This document shows, piece by piece, positions 42,422 through 53,143 of a DNA stretch of 64,000 nucleotides. A program made the translations under genes and the position numbers. Position 1 is the first letter of the stretch. Every line of letters starts with the position of its first letter. This DNA comes from Actinostola sp. cb2023 (Eukaryota > Cnidaria > Anthozoa > Actiniaria > Actinostolidae), in assembly GCA_033675265.1 (NCBI GenBank), contig JAUJYZ010001434.1:168794-232793 (forward strand), read 5' to 3'. The notes beneath the pieces were generated by a model, which searched no databases, had not been told where the DNA came from, and was given only the letters and a program-made list of their open reading frames with translations.

Positions 42422-43260
42422 TTTAACAATAGATAACACTAGACAAAACACTATTTAGTACTCTTGATTAAAAGAGTACTTTGGTTTCACGGTATCGGTC
42501 AGGTTTGCACTATTGATTTTACTTTCCCAGTAAAACGCAACCTTCTAATTTTTTGGCATACAAGCAGCTATTTCCGTAGACAGTCTGAAATCGCGAAAAC
42601 AATTATAATAGTTCGTGATAAAGATACTAAAATAGTACTGACATATAATGAGGGTTTATCATGTAATTGGCGAAGTATTCGTCGTTGTCATGGAAACATG
42701 TGCAAGACGTTGCACGAGTCTAGTGTTTGTACTATATCTGAATTTCAAATATAGGAAGCAATATATAAGACTGCAGAGAGGCACTTTATAGGAAAATTTG
42801 CAACAAAAAAAATCATGCTTTCTTCTACGAAACGGTTTCAAATGACGTGTGCATCACAAACGATCTGGCTATATTTTCCCTTATCGTTATTGTCAACTAC
42901 GTACGTATACTGACATAGCATTGATGAGGGTTTATCATGTAATTTCAATAGAAGACATAAGACAATGAAATGATTATCATAGCTGGAAAGAGCTTGTTGA
43001 AATTAGTAAAAATGTGAAGTTTGGAAAAGATCGCTTCACCCGTCGGCTGATAGCTTCAGTTATGACGGGTATGCTAACATTACTGGCATAGATGGATTGT
43101 AGATTTATCCCCTCTTGGCTGATGGGGGTTAATTTTTGAATCCCAGGTTCTGACATTTTTCTGACATTTTTTTACAATACAGTTAGATTATGTTTGTACA
43201 ATCAGTATTATTATTGTAGAAGCGATCGTTTATCTCATCGCGTCCTGTGTATGGAATTTC

Positions 43261-44177
43261 ATGTATTCAGTGGAAGACATGGTAAATACTCTTGATGATT
43301 GTGATATACTAGAGAAAGTTATGGATTTAAGTAATAGATACAAGAATAATGATGTTATGGTGACAATTTTAATAAAAGTGCAACAATTCAGATCGCGTTA
43401 CGCTATGCAAAGTATGTCCATTCATAAGTATACTCCAGGGGCGGATCTATAGAGATTTTGAAAGGGGGGTGCACCACTAATTAAGGGGCCGTATGGCCCC
43501 TTCTTCTAGGGGCGGTGTGGGGGCATGCCCCCCCAGAAAAGTTTGAAATCTAGAAGCTCGAAAATACAATTTCCATCCATTCTGGGCATCAAATGGTGGG
43601 GAGACGTGGGCGAATATGTGTCGGGCCCAACTCAAAGGGGGGGGGGGGGGGGGGGGGGGGGGGCACCGGCCCCCCATGCCCCCCCTTGGATCCGCCCCTG
43701 TACTCGTGTTGTATGTGAATGTCATGGCTCTAGACGTGATCGTGAACCAAGCAGAATACCTGTGAAAAAGTTGAAATGTCTCTCAGAAAAGCAGAAAACT
43801 ACAAGATCTGTTTGGAGGTCTTCTAAAATGCCGTCTTGGTGTTAAATATACAACACGAACACGTCGCAAGGAAAATAATAAAAGTTCAGTCAGGTTTGTA
43901 AATAAAGTGAGAAGAAAACCAATTTGTAAAGCACGCAATGCCAATCGGGTTCATTGATAAAGCCAGGTTGGAAAATATATTCGAGTGAAAATACACATGG
44001 AACTCGGAAGGGTAACAATAAATACTTGACACTGTTTTTACGTAATTTGTCAGTAAGTTTGAATGCATATTCATGGCATCAAATAAACTATGTCACGCAA
44101 CTGTACATTCATTTGGCATACCCCGTAGTCAAGGGAGTTTTGTGTTGCTGGAGACCCATAGTGCGTCTTTCATTATG
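43261..44177 (+). pseudogene. Unknown basic ORF split by a MITE, copy 1
   Basis: Starts MYSVEDMVNTLDDCD, an acidic/helical start of about 58 codons. It is cut at 43435 by the MITE 43436-43700 and resumes with [16 protein letters not shown] and a long Lys/Arg-rich part. Copy 2 (51280-52192) is open on both sides of the MITE. Copy 1 has further small indels (a 2-base loss near 43832 and a 4-base loss near 43956) that break the 3' half. Family not recognised. Confidence 0.55.
43436..43700. mobile_element. CAGGGGCGGATC MITE, 5-bp target duplication (copy 1)
   Basis: Ends CAGGGGCGGATC and GATCCGCCCCTG; TACTC flanks both sides (43431-43435, 43701-43705). A long G tract and a C-rich run lie inside. 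Present at the same place in copy 2 (51455-51705), so it predates the duplication. Confidence 0.85.
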
Positions 44178-44387
44178 AACGAGTGAAAGCTCAATGAGCG
44201 TCTTGTTGTATTTATAGTAGCCTCAAAAGCAATGGTTGGGCTGCCAACATACAGCGTTGCTATTTCTGACATTTTTTTAACAATACAACTATAATCAATA
44301 TAAAAACACCTCCTTGAGTATAACATATGTCTAGAACAAAAGAATTCGAAGCCGGAAATACATGCAATTCTTAAAATACACTTCTAA

Positions 44388-44481
44388 GTAAACTAGTCTC
44401 ACTAGCTCGCAGCCGTTTTTAGTCTCGCTCCACTCCCTTCGGTCCCTTTGAGCGAGACTAAAAACGGCTGCGAGGGAGACT
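44388..44481. mobile_element. 94-bp TAGTCTC hairpin MITE, 8-bp target duplication
   Basis: Hairpin of CGCAGCCGTTTTTAGTCTCG and its complement. ACTTCTAA is duplicated on both sides (44380-44387, 44482-44489). Copy 2 has the uninterrupted site with one ACTTCTAA near 52386. An 8-bp duplication fits hAT-type mobilisation. Confidence 0.85.
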
Positions 44482-44719
44482 ACTTCTAAACTGAAGACCG
44501 AACAAACCTGTTTTGAACAAGAACAATCTCAATTAATGCTAGTGTGATTATTATTATTATTATTATTTTTTCGGTTTTACATATACTAACTACAAACGTC
44601 AGTGTTCAGGAAGCATGCTTTGTGAGTTTCAAGTAGTCTATATGATTCGATTCTTGAAAGTCTCTCGATGTCTCAGCTGCTCGTCAAACTATCCAAGTCA
44701 TGCTAGTCAGACTAGCACA

Positions 44720-45100
44720 TTATACAACCTTTGGTTGAGGTGGTGGTGGATAAGCGTTTGTCGTCGAAGTCGTCACACCAAACCGTTGCGGTACGCTGGT
44801 TGAGTGCCGACTATCACATGTCCTGGCGACGATCTGCGACAGCAAGCACAGCAACAGGCAATGATAGGTATGATGCTACCAATGATCACGATTACTGAGA
44901 TCACGATCGCTGCAACGATTCCAGCAGATTTGGGCACTAACAGGTCTAACAGGACACACTGTATATGCAGCATAGCAATGGTGATCTGCACAGCAGTTAT
45001 CAGAGAGGCAGTCGCTGTCGAAACTACAATATTCAGCTCCGTAACAAGCTTCGAAAACAGCGAAAAGAACGACCGTAACTAGTAGAAGAAACTTGGCCAT
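44720..45100 (-). pseudogene. Small Cys-rich membrane protein gene, frameshifted copy
   Basis: Begins MAKFLLLVTVVLFAVFEAC like the intact copy at 52679-53053 and keeps the Cys-rich ectodomain with three extra residues from a 9-base insertion. A 2-base loss just before the membrane segment (about 44917) then throws the frame off, so the product would end in DRDLSNRDHW. The membrane helix and Cys-rich juxtamembrane part remain readable in another frame (IIPIIACCCACCRR), and a further indel breaks the tail. It is therefore likely a dead duplicate, or it encodes a secreted ectodomain-only form. Confidence 0.7.
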
Positions 45101-45386
45101 CTTTGTCAGCGTTTGCGGGTATTTTCGTCCTCCTTCTTTGTGACACGCTTGAGAAGCGAGACGGCAGCGGCGACTGAAATGGTCCGGCACATGTGAACTC
45201 CGGCATACAGTAGAACCGGGAATCGGACCCGGTCTCGGACTCAAAATCAGTAAAACCCGGACTCAAAATCAGTAAAACCCGGACTCAAAATATAGAATAT
45301 TTTGCATTGCATGCGTTGGAAAGACAAAAGAATGGTAGTTATTTCAACTTGAATTGAATGTTAGATTATTTCTCTGTGTGCCGGTA

Positions 45387-45518
45387 GAGTGATTCCAATA
45401 AACCTGGGCACTACTAATTAGCTGTCAGTGTATATTCTAATACACACTATTAGACACTCAAGTGTCTAATAGTGTGTATTGGTGTAGTTAGTAATGGCCA
45501 GGTTTATTGGAATCACTC
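45387..45518. mobile_element. GAGTGATTCC-family MITE with empty site
   Basis: Ends GAGTGATTCCAATAAACC and GGTTTATTGGAATCACTC with TA on both sides. Copy 2 has the single TA at 54651-54652 (GCCGGTAATTCC). This proves insertion after the segmental duplication and TA target use (Tc1/mariner type). Same family as 12754-12858. Confidence 0.9.
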
Positions 45519-45650
45519 TAATTCCTCACGAGTACAACATATAGTGTGCTTTTTTGAAAGTCTGAATTAAATACAGCATTACGTGTCACACAATCACGTG
45601 TCACACGAAAGCATAGTTTTAGAGGGATTTTAGGATCGGACCTCACCTAT

Positions 45651-45724
45651 ATTAGTCTCCTACGCAGCCGTCTTTAGTTCCGTCACGCTACGCTCGGAAC
45701 TAAAGACGGCTGCGTAGGAGACTA
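45651..45724. mobile_element. 74-bp TAGTCTC hairpin MITE, second insertion
   Basis: TTAGTCTCCTACGCAGCCGT and its complement, hairpin loop GTCACGCTACGC. CACCTAT is duplicated on both sides; copy 2 has one CACCTAT at about 54767. Same family as 44388-44481. Confidence 0.85.
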
Positions 45725-45758
45725 CACCTATGTAGACACGCAAGTGAAATATGCCGGC

Positions 45759-46059
45759 TGCCATCACAGGGAGCCCAAGCTCATTATCTTCACGTTGTTT
45801 AATTTGCATATTTACAGTAAATGTAAAGGAGACTTCTTACTCTTTCAGGGGTATTTTCGTGAAAAACGCTCTAATGGCTCTGAAACGCCGTCACAGCATC
45901 GAAAGTAGTAAGAACAACACATTAGTGAAAAAAAGTCTTATTATTTACGAAAAATCTTGAAATACGGAGGGATGTTTTAAAGCCACATACATTTACTGTA
46001 AATATGCAAATTAAACAACGGTCTTCACAGATAATGAACTTGGGCTCCCTGTGATGGCA
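45759..46059. mobile_element. TGCCATCACAGGGAGCCCAA element
   Basis: Inverted ends TGCCATCACAGGGAGCCCAA and complement; inner TTTACTGTAAATATGCAAATT pairing. Absent from copy 2 near 54800, though the flanks have also diverged, so the target duplication is unclear. Confidence 0.7.
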
Positions 46060-46376
46060 TTGCAGTTGCATTGACAAGCTTGAGCCGGGTTTATATTCCA
46101 AGACCATAGTTTTGGTTCAACGAGATGTTTTAACACATTGAAATGTGTTTTCTCAAAATTCCTATGGGAAGTAAATCTTTAGAAGTGTCAGTGAGGTCAT
46201 CTACTATCTGAACCCTAACAAACAACACAGCTTCGCTCCATACATTTCTTTGTGTTGAGTTTCTTGAATTATTTTATTTCTATGAAGCTACATCATTGTA
46301 ACTTGGTTTGGGTGAAGGAGTTTTCTTACATTATTTGTGCTTAGGATTGATTGTCTGACCAGTTTTCAGGAGGGGT

Positions 46377-46797
46377 TAATGGTGTCTGTTCTATGAAATA
46401 ACTGTTCTACCATTACTTTCCTGGGAAACCTAAGATGAGTTTCGCATTTGACTATTTGTATATATGGAACAATTATAGGTTCCTGTGAAAAATATATTCT
46501 ATTAAAGTTAATAATTAGAACTATTATCCCATAAAAATATGAAATATACAGAATATATATTAGGTTATGTGGATAGGAAATATTTCTGTACCTGGGAATT
46601 GTTTCATTTTATAAAAAGTACCTTATTTGAGTACCTTTGTTGTTTTTTTGTTTTTGTTTTTTTGGTTAGGAAATATTCTCTCTCCTGGGAAAAATTTTTC
46701 TGATAGTTTCTCTCCTCGGAAATTTTTTTCTGGGAAGACTTCTGGCTGGGTGAATAGAACAGATGTTATTGTCCCAGGGGACCACTAACCCCTCCTG
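46377..46797. mobile_element. CAGGAGGGGTTA element, AGTTTT target duplication
   Basis: Ends CAGGAGGGGTTA and TAACCCCTCCTG. AGTTTT on both sides (46371-46376, 46798-46803); copy 2 has a single AGTTTT at 55078-55083. The interior is T-rich with repeated CTGGGAAA motifs. 421 bp. Confidence 0.85.
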
Positions 46798-46950
46798 AGT
46801 TTTCTTCAATGCAGAGCTGTTATCTGAACAAAATATTGAGATATTTTGATCACAAAACTACAAAGAAAAGTATGGAGCCAGGGGGTTGAGTAGATGTCGT
46901 CACTGACACCTCTAAAGATTCATAAAAATATAGCCTGCGTAGCCCGGCGC

Positions 46951-47052
46951 TGGGGAGAAAAAGGAGAAAAAGGACAAAAAAGGAGGGGAAGAGGGGGGAG
47001 GGGAGGGGAGGGGAAAAAAGGGACTGGGGAGGAGAGGAAAGGAGGAGGAGGG
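46951..47052. repeat. Homopurine tract
   Basis: About 100 bases almost entirely G and A (GGGGAGAAAAAGGAGAAAAA, GGAGGGGAAGAGGGGGG). Located directly after the right end of duplicated copy 1. Confidence 0.8.
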
Positions 47053-47335
47053 CATTCTCGTACCCAGAGCCCGCTCGTCATTTTGTTTGTCGCTGGCTCT
47101 GGGAATCCCTGAAATTTTAGCGAATTTCATTGGCTGATGAAATCAACAATGACTGATCGTATTTGATTGGTTCATGAGATCAACAAAGATTCAAACTTGC
47201 AAGGCGAACGAAAGGAATGACAGCGACGGTTGTATTTTCATATTCCGTTATTGAATTATAAAGCTATGGAAATGAGAGTGACTGTGTAGACATAAATTGA
47301 TCTGAATTCGTAAAGGGAGATCTCAAGTACGTTAA

Positions 47336-48003
47336 GGCCTGGGACAGACGAGAAAACGATGCTAAACTATTATATTTTGCTGTTCGCACAAATTTTGCTC
47401 GAAATTCACGAAACTTCGCACAGCTGCATAACTTCACGGATTTCAACTTTTAAGATGATAAGATAGGTGATAAAGTGATCACGTGACCTCTTACGTCACT
47501 CCTGTGTCCCTCGGAACTTTGAATTAAAATGGGGTGATGGGTATTTTATGTATGGAAGAAGTTATGCCACTTTTTCGTTTGTCTAGGGGAGAGGTATAAG
47601 AATCTGCCCTCACAGCTGAACAACTAATGCTCATTGAGAAGATATTTGCATCAATATGATTGATCCTTCAGGTCACGTGACCTATTTTGTAAAATATCTC
47701 CTTAATACACATTAGTTGTTCAGGTGTGAGGGCAGATTCTTATACCTCTCCCATAGACAAACGAAAAAGTGGCATAACTTTTTCCATACAAGAAATAGCC
47801 ATCACCCCATTTTAATTCAAATTTCCGAGGGAGACATGAGTGACGTAAGAGGTCACGTGATCACTTGATCGCGATATTGTTATCTCAAAAGTTGAAACTC
47901 CTAGAGTTATTCAGATGTGTGAAGTTTCTTGCATTTCGAGCACAATCTGTGCAAACAGCAAAATAAAATAGGTTTAGCCTCGCTTTCATGTCTGTCCCAG
48001 GCC
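47336..48003. mobile_element. TTAA-flanked fold-back element A
   Basis: GGCCTGGGACAGACGAG at the left and CTGTCCCAGGCC at the right; the arms fold over almost the whole 668 bp with a centre near 47670. TTAA precedes (47332-47335) and follows (48004-48007). TTAA duplication is the mark of piggyBac-type transposition. Confidence 0.85.
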
Positions 48004-48007
48004 TTAA

Positions 48008-48677
48008 AGGGGCAGAACACTCGGTTGAGAAGCCTAACCTTGCCCGGTAGCGTGTTACAAAACCCCCCTAAAACCGTTCTAATCGCTAAATAAATGACCT
48101 ACAAGACTCATGTAGATACTAATCTTTATTTAGAAAGCAATTTCAGAACTTCAATATATCAAAAGGATTGAATTCTAGATGTGAATTCACGGCGATATCA
48201 TTTTCCAACGGCCGATCAAATAAGACACAGGAAGCCCAACTACATAAGTAGATGGAGGGAAGATCACCGGTTTACAAGTCGTTCTACGTGAGTTTTTCTC
48301 TTCAAAAGTCATGAACAGTACTGCACCTACGATTGATGATCAAGATTCCTTCGCAATCGACCAGAATTGCCGGTTTACAATTCGGTTTTCTTCACTCGAG
48401 GATGATGGCGGCCTGCCTCTCAACGGCTGTTCGACACTTTTTTCAACGGCTTCAAAGTCAGTTCTAAGATGAAATAATCCCCACTAGGAATTGTTGAAAA
48501 TGAAGAACATGCTTTGAATTATTACTAGTGATCCATTAGACGCTTGAACAAACATGATTAAGGTCGATGGAAACGGATTGAAAACATCGATAATAATAAA
48601 AGTCCACGGTGGACTTTTATTATTTCTCGCTTCTTCGTACCCAGGCTTACGCGGTCATATGGCTTGACACTGCCCCT
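48008..48677. mobile_element. TTAA-flanked element B
   Basis: AGGGGCAG at the left, CTGCCCCT at the right, TTAA on both sides (48004-48007 shared with element A; 48678-48681). Only the tips are inverted; the interior is unrelated to A. It contains a perfect hairpin (AATAAAAGTCCACGGTGGACTTTTATT, in two halves) near 48600. Non-autonomous piggyBac-like. Confidence 0.75.
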
Positions 48678-49295
48678 TTAACGTACTTGAGATCTAACAA
48701 TTTTCGGAGATAAGGAGATAAATATAGTATCGTGACCTTCAAATTAGATTAGCACATGATTGACAGTATTAAGGAGCTAGCAGATACTCACGCTATGGAA
48801 ATATGTAAGAAACACCCTATGTACAAGTAACACTGTGAAAGGTTAGTGTGTGTCGAACTATTGACGAGAGAAGAGGTAAAATACTGTGAGTAAATTGTAA
48901 GGGAGCCATCAGTGAGCTTGTGAGTGAATAAAACAATATTGTGTTGGGCGACGCTCGTAGTGTTCTCAACAGCAGTAAACAAGTTTATATGAATAAAAAA
49001 GAGCCTGGTTGCAAAATATCGTGATTTGTCAGTGCATCGCTATCATCAAAATACTAGAAGCCAGTCAGTCGCGCGGACAGGGAAATAGATTTTTGGTGTT
49101 TGAAAATTATACAATACTGCATACATGATCACCATACATGTATAGTTAGAAAATCATCGCCAGCCCATAAATCTTCGAGCTTTTGAAGAAGAAGTACCAC
49201 TATTTTGCTTCCCGTCAATAAATAAAGCTTAAAATAGTTGATTTTTTAAAATTATTTTGGTACAGTGAACCCCTGATTTGATATATTGCGGTTAC

Positions 49296-49419
49296 CTTAT
49301 CGACGGATCGCTTACGCTCGGGATATCCAGAATAACCATTATATCCACCGCCAAATCCTTCAGTTTGACGAACAACTCAGTAGAACTAAGGAAATCAGAA
49401 TGCAAAGCACAGCCCTCAT
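49296..49419 (-). pseudogene. Secreted Gly/Tyr-rich peptide exon, copy 2, out of frame
   Basis: Same signal peptide start (ATG at 49419), same GY-rich/RKR region and same AAG|GTAACC donor as copy 1, but four bases shorter at GTTGTTCGTCAAAC. The signal-peptide frame stops four codons later (SSN then TGA). TATAAATA is kept at 49512-49519. Both copies being out of frame in different ways suggests independent decay or a sequence error in each. Confidence 0.4.
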
Positions 49420-49511
49420 GGTAGATGATAGATTAAGACTATATATCTGGCACAAGTTGGTGACTGGTGTTTCTTTACTCTGATTTGATGTGAAATTGAT
49501 GGTCAAGTCGA

Positions 49512-49519
49512 TATTTATA
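49512..49519 (-). promoter_or_regulatory. TATA box of the GY-rich peptide gene, copy 2
   Basis: TATAAATA on the minus strand, same spacing to the ATG as in copy 1. Confidence 0.5.
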
Positions 49520-49617
49520 ACCAGTACTGAAGAATAGTTAATTATAAAGGGTCCTTGATTTTATCGGAACAATGAACGGTTCAGTAAATAGATTTCCAGC
49601 TAGATAAAGCAGCATCT

Positions 49618-50085
49618 ACACGAACAAGTTTTCCTTGACAACGCCAGGAAAAATTGACAATTTTAATTTTTGTCGTCTACACGAGCAAGTTTTCCTTGAC
49701 AAGGAAAAATTGGCGATGTTTTTGTCGTCTACACGAACAAGTTTTCCTTGACAAGAAAAAATTGGCGATGCATGTTTTTGTCGTCTACACGAGCAAGTTT
49801 TCCTTGACAAGAAAAAATTGGCGATGTTTTTGTCGTCTACACGAGCAAGTTTTCCTTGACAAGAAAAAATTGGCGATGTTTTTGTCGTCTACACGAGCAA
49901 GTTTTCCTTGACAAGAAAAAATTGGCGATGTTTTTGTCGTCTACACGAACAAGTTTTCCTTGACAAGAAAAAATTGGCGATGTTTTTGTCGTCTACACGA
50001 GCAAGTTTTCCTTGACAAGAAAAAATTGGCGATGTTTTTGTCGTCTACACGAGCAAGTTTTCCTTGACAAGGAAAACTTGCTCGT
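49618..50085. repeat. 52-bp tandem array, expanded only in copy 2
   Basis: About eight units of TCGTCTACACGAGCAAG, TTTTCCTTGACAAG, AAAAAATTGGCGATGTTTTTG. Copy 1 has a single diverged unit at 40308-40390. The unit is the end sequence of the MITE-like region that borders it. Confidence 0.9.
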
Positions 50086-51279
50086 GTAGACGCGGCTTAT
50101 AACTATTTGAAAGGTGATTAATCAGTGTAGCCAGACAGTACAGCCGCATCTACACGAGCAAATGCAAATTTTCCTTGACACGTTTTCCTTGACAAGGATT
50201 CGAAAGCTTGCTCGTGTAGATGACAAAAAAATTGTCAATTTTTCCTTGTCATGGAAAACTTGTCAAGGAAAACGTACTTAGTGGGGCGCGGCTCTTCGCA
50301 AACTAAAACCTCCCAAACCTACAAATGTTCAATAGCTGATGATATACTATAATATGAGATCCGATAGATTGCAAACAATGTTTTCGTGACTCTGTAAACT
50401 ATATAATTTATAGCATTACTTATAGTACTGAAAGGCAGTTATTTAACAATAGATAACACTAGACAAAACACTATTTAGTACTCTTGATTAAAAGAGTACT
50501 TTGGTTTCACGGTATCGGTCAGGTTTGCACTATTGATTTTACTTTCCCAGTAAAACGCAACCTTCTAATTTTTTGGCATAAAAGCAGCTATTTCCGTAGA
50601 CAGTCTGAAATCGCGAAAACAATTATAATAGTTCGTGATAAAGATACTAAAATAGTACTGACATATAATGAGGGTTTATCATGTAATTGGCGAAGTATTC
50701 GTCGTTGTCATGGAAACATGTGCAAGACGTTGCACGAGTCTAGTGTTTGTACTATATCTGAATTTCAAATATAGGAAGCAATATATAAGACTGCAGAGAG
50801 GCACTTTATAGGAAAATTTGCAACAAAAAAATCATGCTTTCTTCTACGAAACGGTTTCAAATGACGTGTGCATCACAAACGATCTGGCTATATTTTCCCT
50901 TATCGTTATTGTCAACTACGTACGTATACTGACATAGAATTGATGAGGGTTTATCATGTAATTTCAATAGAAGACATAAGACAATGAAATGATTATCATA
51001 GCTGGAAAGAGCTTGTTGAAATTAGTAAAAATGTGAAGTTTGGAAAAGATCGCTTCACCCGTCGGCTGATAGCTTCAGTTATGACGGGTATGCTAACATT
51101 ACTGGCATAGATGGATTGTAGATTTATCCCCTCTTGGCTGATGGGGGTTAATTTTTGAATCCCAGGTTCTGACATTTTTCTGACATTTTTTTACAATACA
51201 GTTAGATTATGTTTGTACAATCAGTATTATTATTGTAGAAGCGATCGTTTATCTCATCGCGTCCTGTGTATGGAATTTC

Positions 51280-52192
51280 ATGTATTCAGTGGAAGACATG
51301 GTAAATACTCTTGATGATTGTGATATACTAGAGAAAGTTATGGATTTAAGTAATAGATACAAGAATAATGATGTTATGGTGACAATTTTAATAAAAGTGC
51401 AACAATTCAGATCGCGTTACGCTATGCAAAGTATGTCCATTCATAAGTATACTCCAGGGGCGGATCTATAGAGATTTTGAAAGGGGGGTGCACCACTAAT
51501 TAAGGGGCCGTATGGCCCCTTCTTCTAGGGGCGGTGTGGGGGCATGCCCCCCCCCCCAGAAAAGTTTGAAATCTAGAAGCTCGAAAATACAATTTCCATC
51601 CATTCTGGGCATCAAATGGTGGGGAGACGTGGGCGAATATGTGTCGGGCCCAACTCAAAGGGGGGGTGCACCGGCCCCCCATGCCCCCCCTTGGATCCGC
51701 CCCTGTACTCGTGTTGTATGTGAATGTCATGGCTCTAGACGTGATCGTGAACCAAGCAGAATACCTGTGAAAAAGTTGAAATGTCTCTCAGAAAAGCAGA
51801 AAACTACAAGATCTGTTTGGAGGTCTTCTAAAATGCATCGTCTTGGTGTTAAATATACAACACGAACACGTCGCAAGGAAAATAATAAAAGTTCAGTCAG
51901 GTTTGTAAATAAAGTGAGAAGAAACCCAATTTGTAAAGCACGCAATGCCAATCGGGTTCATTCATTGATAAAGCCAGGTTGCAAAATATATTCGAGTGAA
52001 AATACACATGGAAAGAAGGGTATCAATAAATACTTGACACTGTTTTCATGTAATTTGTCAGTAAGTTTGAATGCATATTCATGGCATCAAATAAACTATG
52101 TCACGCAACTGTACATTCATTTGGTACCCCGTAGTCAAGGGAGTTTTGTGTTGCTGGAGACCCATAGTGCGTCTTTCATTATGAACGAGTGA
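51280..52192 (+). pseudogene. Unknown basic ORF split by a MITE, copy 2
   Basis: The same ORF as 43261-44177. The upstream part (51280-51454) and the downstream part (51706-52192) lie on either side of MITE 51455-51705. The reading frame on each side of the 5-bp duplication is such that the unoccupied gene would have been continuous, about 215-225 codons. The C-terminal part is Lys/Arg-rich (KYTTRTRRKENN, NKVRRNPICKAR), then more hydrophobic (SQGSFVLLETHSASF), stop TGA at 52190. The stop lies about 20 bp before a repeated element terminus (GCTCAATGAGCGTCTTG), so it may belong to a mobile element. Not recognised. Confidence 0.55.
51455..51705. mobile_element. CAGGGGCGGATC MITE (copy 2)
   Basis: Same insertion as 43436-43700, TACTC on both sides. 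Shorter because the G tract is reduced from about 24 to 7. Confidence 0.85.
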
Positions 52193-52678
52193 AAGCTCAA
52201 TGAGCGTCTTGTTGTATTTAGTAGCCTCAGAAGCAATGGTTGGGCTGCCAACATACAGCGTTGCTATTTTCTGACATTTTTTAACAATACAACTATAATC
52301 AATATAAAAATACCTCCTTGAGTTATAACATATGTCTAGAACAAAAGAATTCGAAGCCGGAAATACATGCAATTTTTAAAATACACTTCTAAACTGAAGA
52401 CCGAACAAACCTGCTTTGAACAAGAACAATCTTAATTAATGTTAGTGTGATTAGCGGGGTTTTTTTGATTTTTTTTACGGTTTTACATAACTACAAACGT
52501 CTTCAAATAAAAGGATTTTTGAATCCAAAGTAAATGCGTGAGTGTTCAGGAAGCGTGCGATTTGTGAGTTTCAACTTTCAAGTGTCAATTAAGTCTATAT
52601 TGATACGATTCTTGGAAGTTTCTCGATGCCTCAGCTCGTCAAACTATCCAAGCCATCGTAGCTAGTCAGACTAGCACA

Positions 52679-53053
52679 TTATACAACCTTTTGTTCAGGT
52701 GGCGGTGGTGGTGGATAAGCGTTTGTCGTCGAAGTCGTCTCACCAAACCGTTGGTACGCTGGTTGACTGACTATCACATGTCCTGGCGACGCAGATCTGC
52801 GACAGCAAGCACAGCAACAGGCAATGATAGGTATGATGCTACCAATGAACAAGATTACTGAGATCACGATAGCTGCAGTGATAGCAGGAGAGATTTGGGC
52901 ACTATAAGGACACACTGTATATTCAGGATAGCACTGGTGATCTGGACAGCAGTGATCAGAGAGGCAGTCGCTGTCGAAAGTACAATATTCTCCGTAACAA
53001 GCTTCGAAAACAGCGAAAAGAACGACTGTAACTAGTAGAAGAAACTTGGCCAT
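52679..53053 (-). CDS. Small Cys-rich single-pass membrane protein, intact
   Basis: 124 residues. Signal peptide 1-21 (MAKFLLLVTVVLFAVFEACYG). A short ectodomain has six Cys at 24, 30, 35, 36, 41 and 48 (CTFDSDC, HCCPDHQC). Transmembrane helix about 56-78, then a juxtamembrane cluster CCCACC (79-84) suited to palmitoylation, followed by RR. The tail has a run of six Pro (114-119). The layout resembles Shisa/WBP1-type small adaptors, but no family is proven. The start is the ATG at 53053 (AAAGATGG context). The fold-back element 53144-54456 sits about 90 bp upstream and may have displaced its promoter. The paralogue at 44720-45100 is frameshifted. Confidence 0.7.
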   Translation of the reverse strand: MAKFLLLVTVVLFAVFEACYGEYCTFDSDCLSDHCCPDHQCYPEYTVCPYSAQISPAITAAIVISVILFIGSIIPIIACCCACCRRSASPGHVIVSQPAYQRFGETTSTTNAYPPPPPPEQKVV

Positions 53054-53143
53054 CTTTGACAACGTTTGGTATTTTCGTCCTCGATCCTTCTTTGTGACAC
53101 GTTTGATAAGCGAGACGACAAGCGGAGACTGAAATGGTCACAT

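Larger units (their letters stand above)
39657..46932. repeat. Duplicated segment, copy 1 (7.3 kb)
   Basis: Nearly the same sequence as 48972-55231. Homology starts at GCAGTAAACAAGTTT and ends at AAAATATAG. Copy 1 alone has insertions at 41091-42421, 44388-44481, 45387-45518, 45651-45724, 45759-46059 and 46377-46797. Copy 2 alone has 53144-54456 and an expanded minisatellite at 49618-50085. Single-base differences are few. Confidence 0.95.

Noticed and set aside
42464..42754. 96-codon frame conserved at 50484-50774
   Set aside because: Identity comes from the recent DNA duplication, and part of the frame is MITE sequence (ATGAGGGTTTATC). No splice sites or protein motif.
43525..43845. Gly-rich frame through the G tract
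   Set aside because: Reads through the CAGGGGCGGATC MITE; only its 3' part belongs to the unknown ORF.
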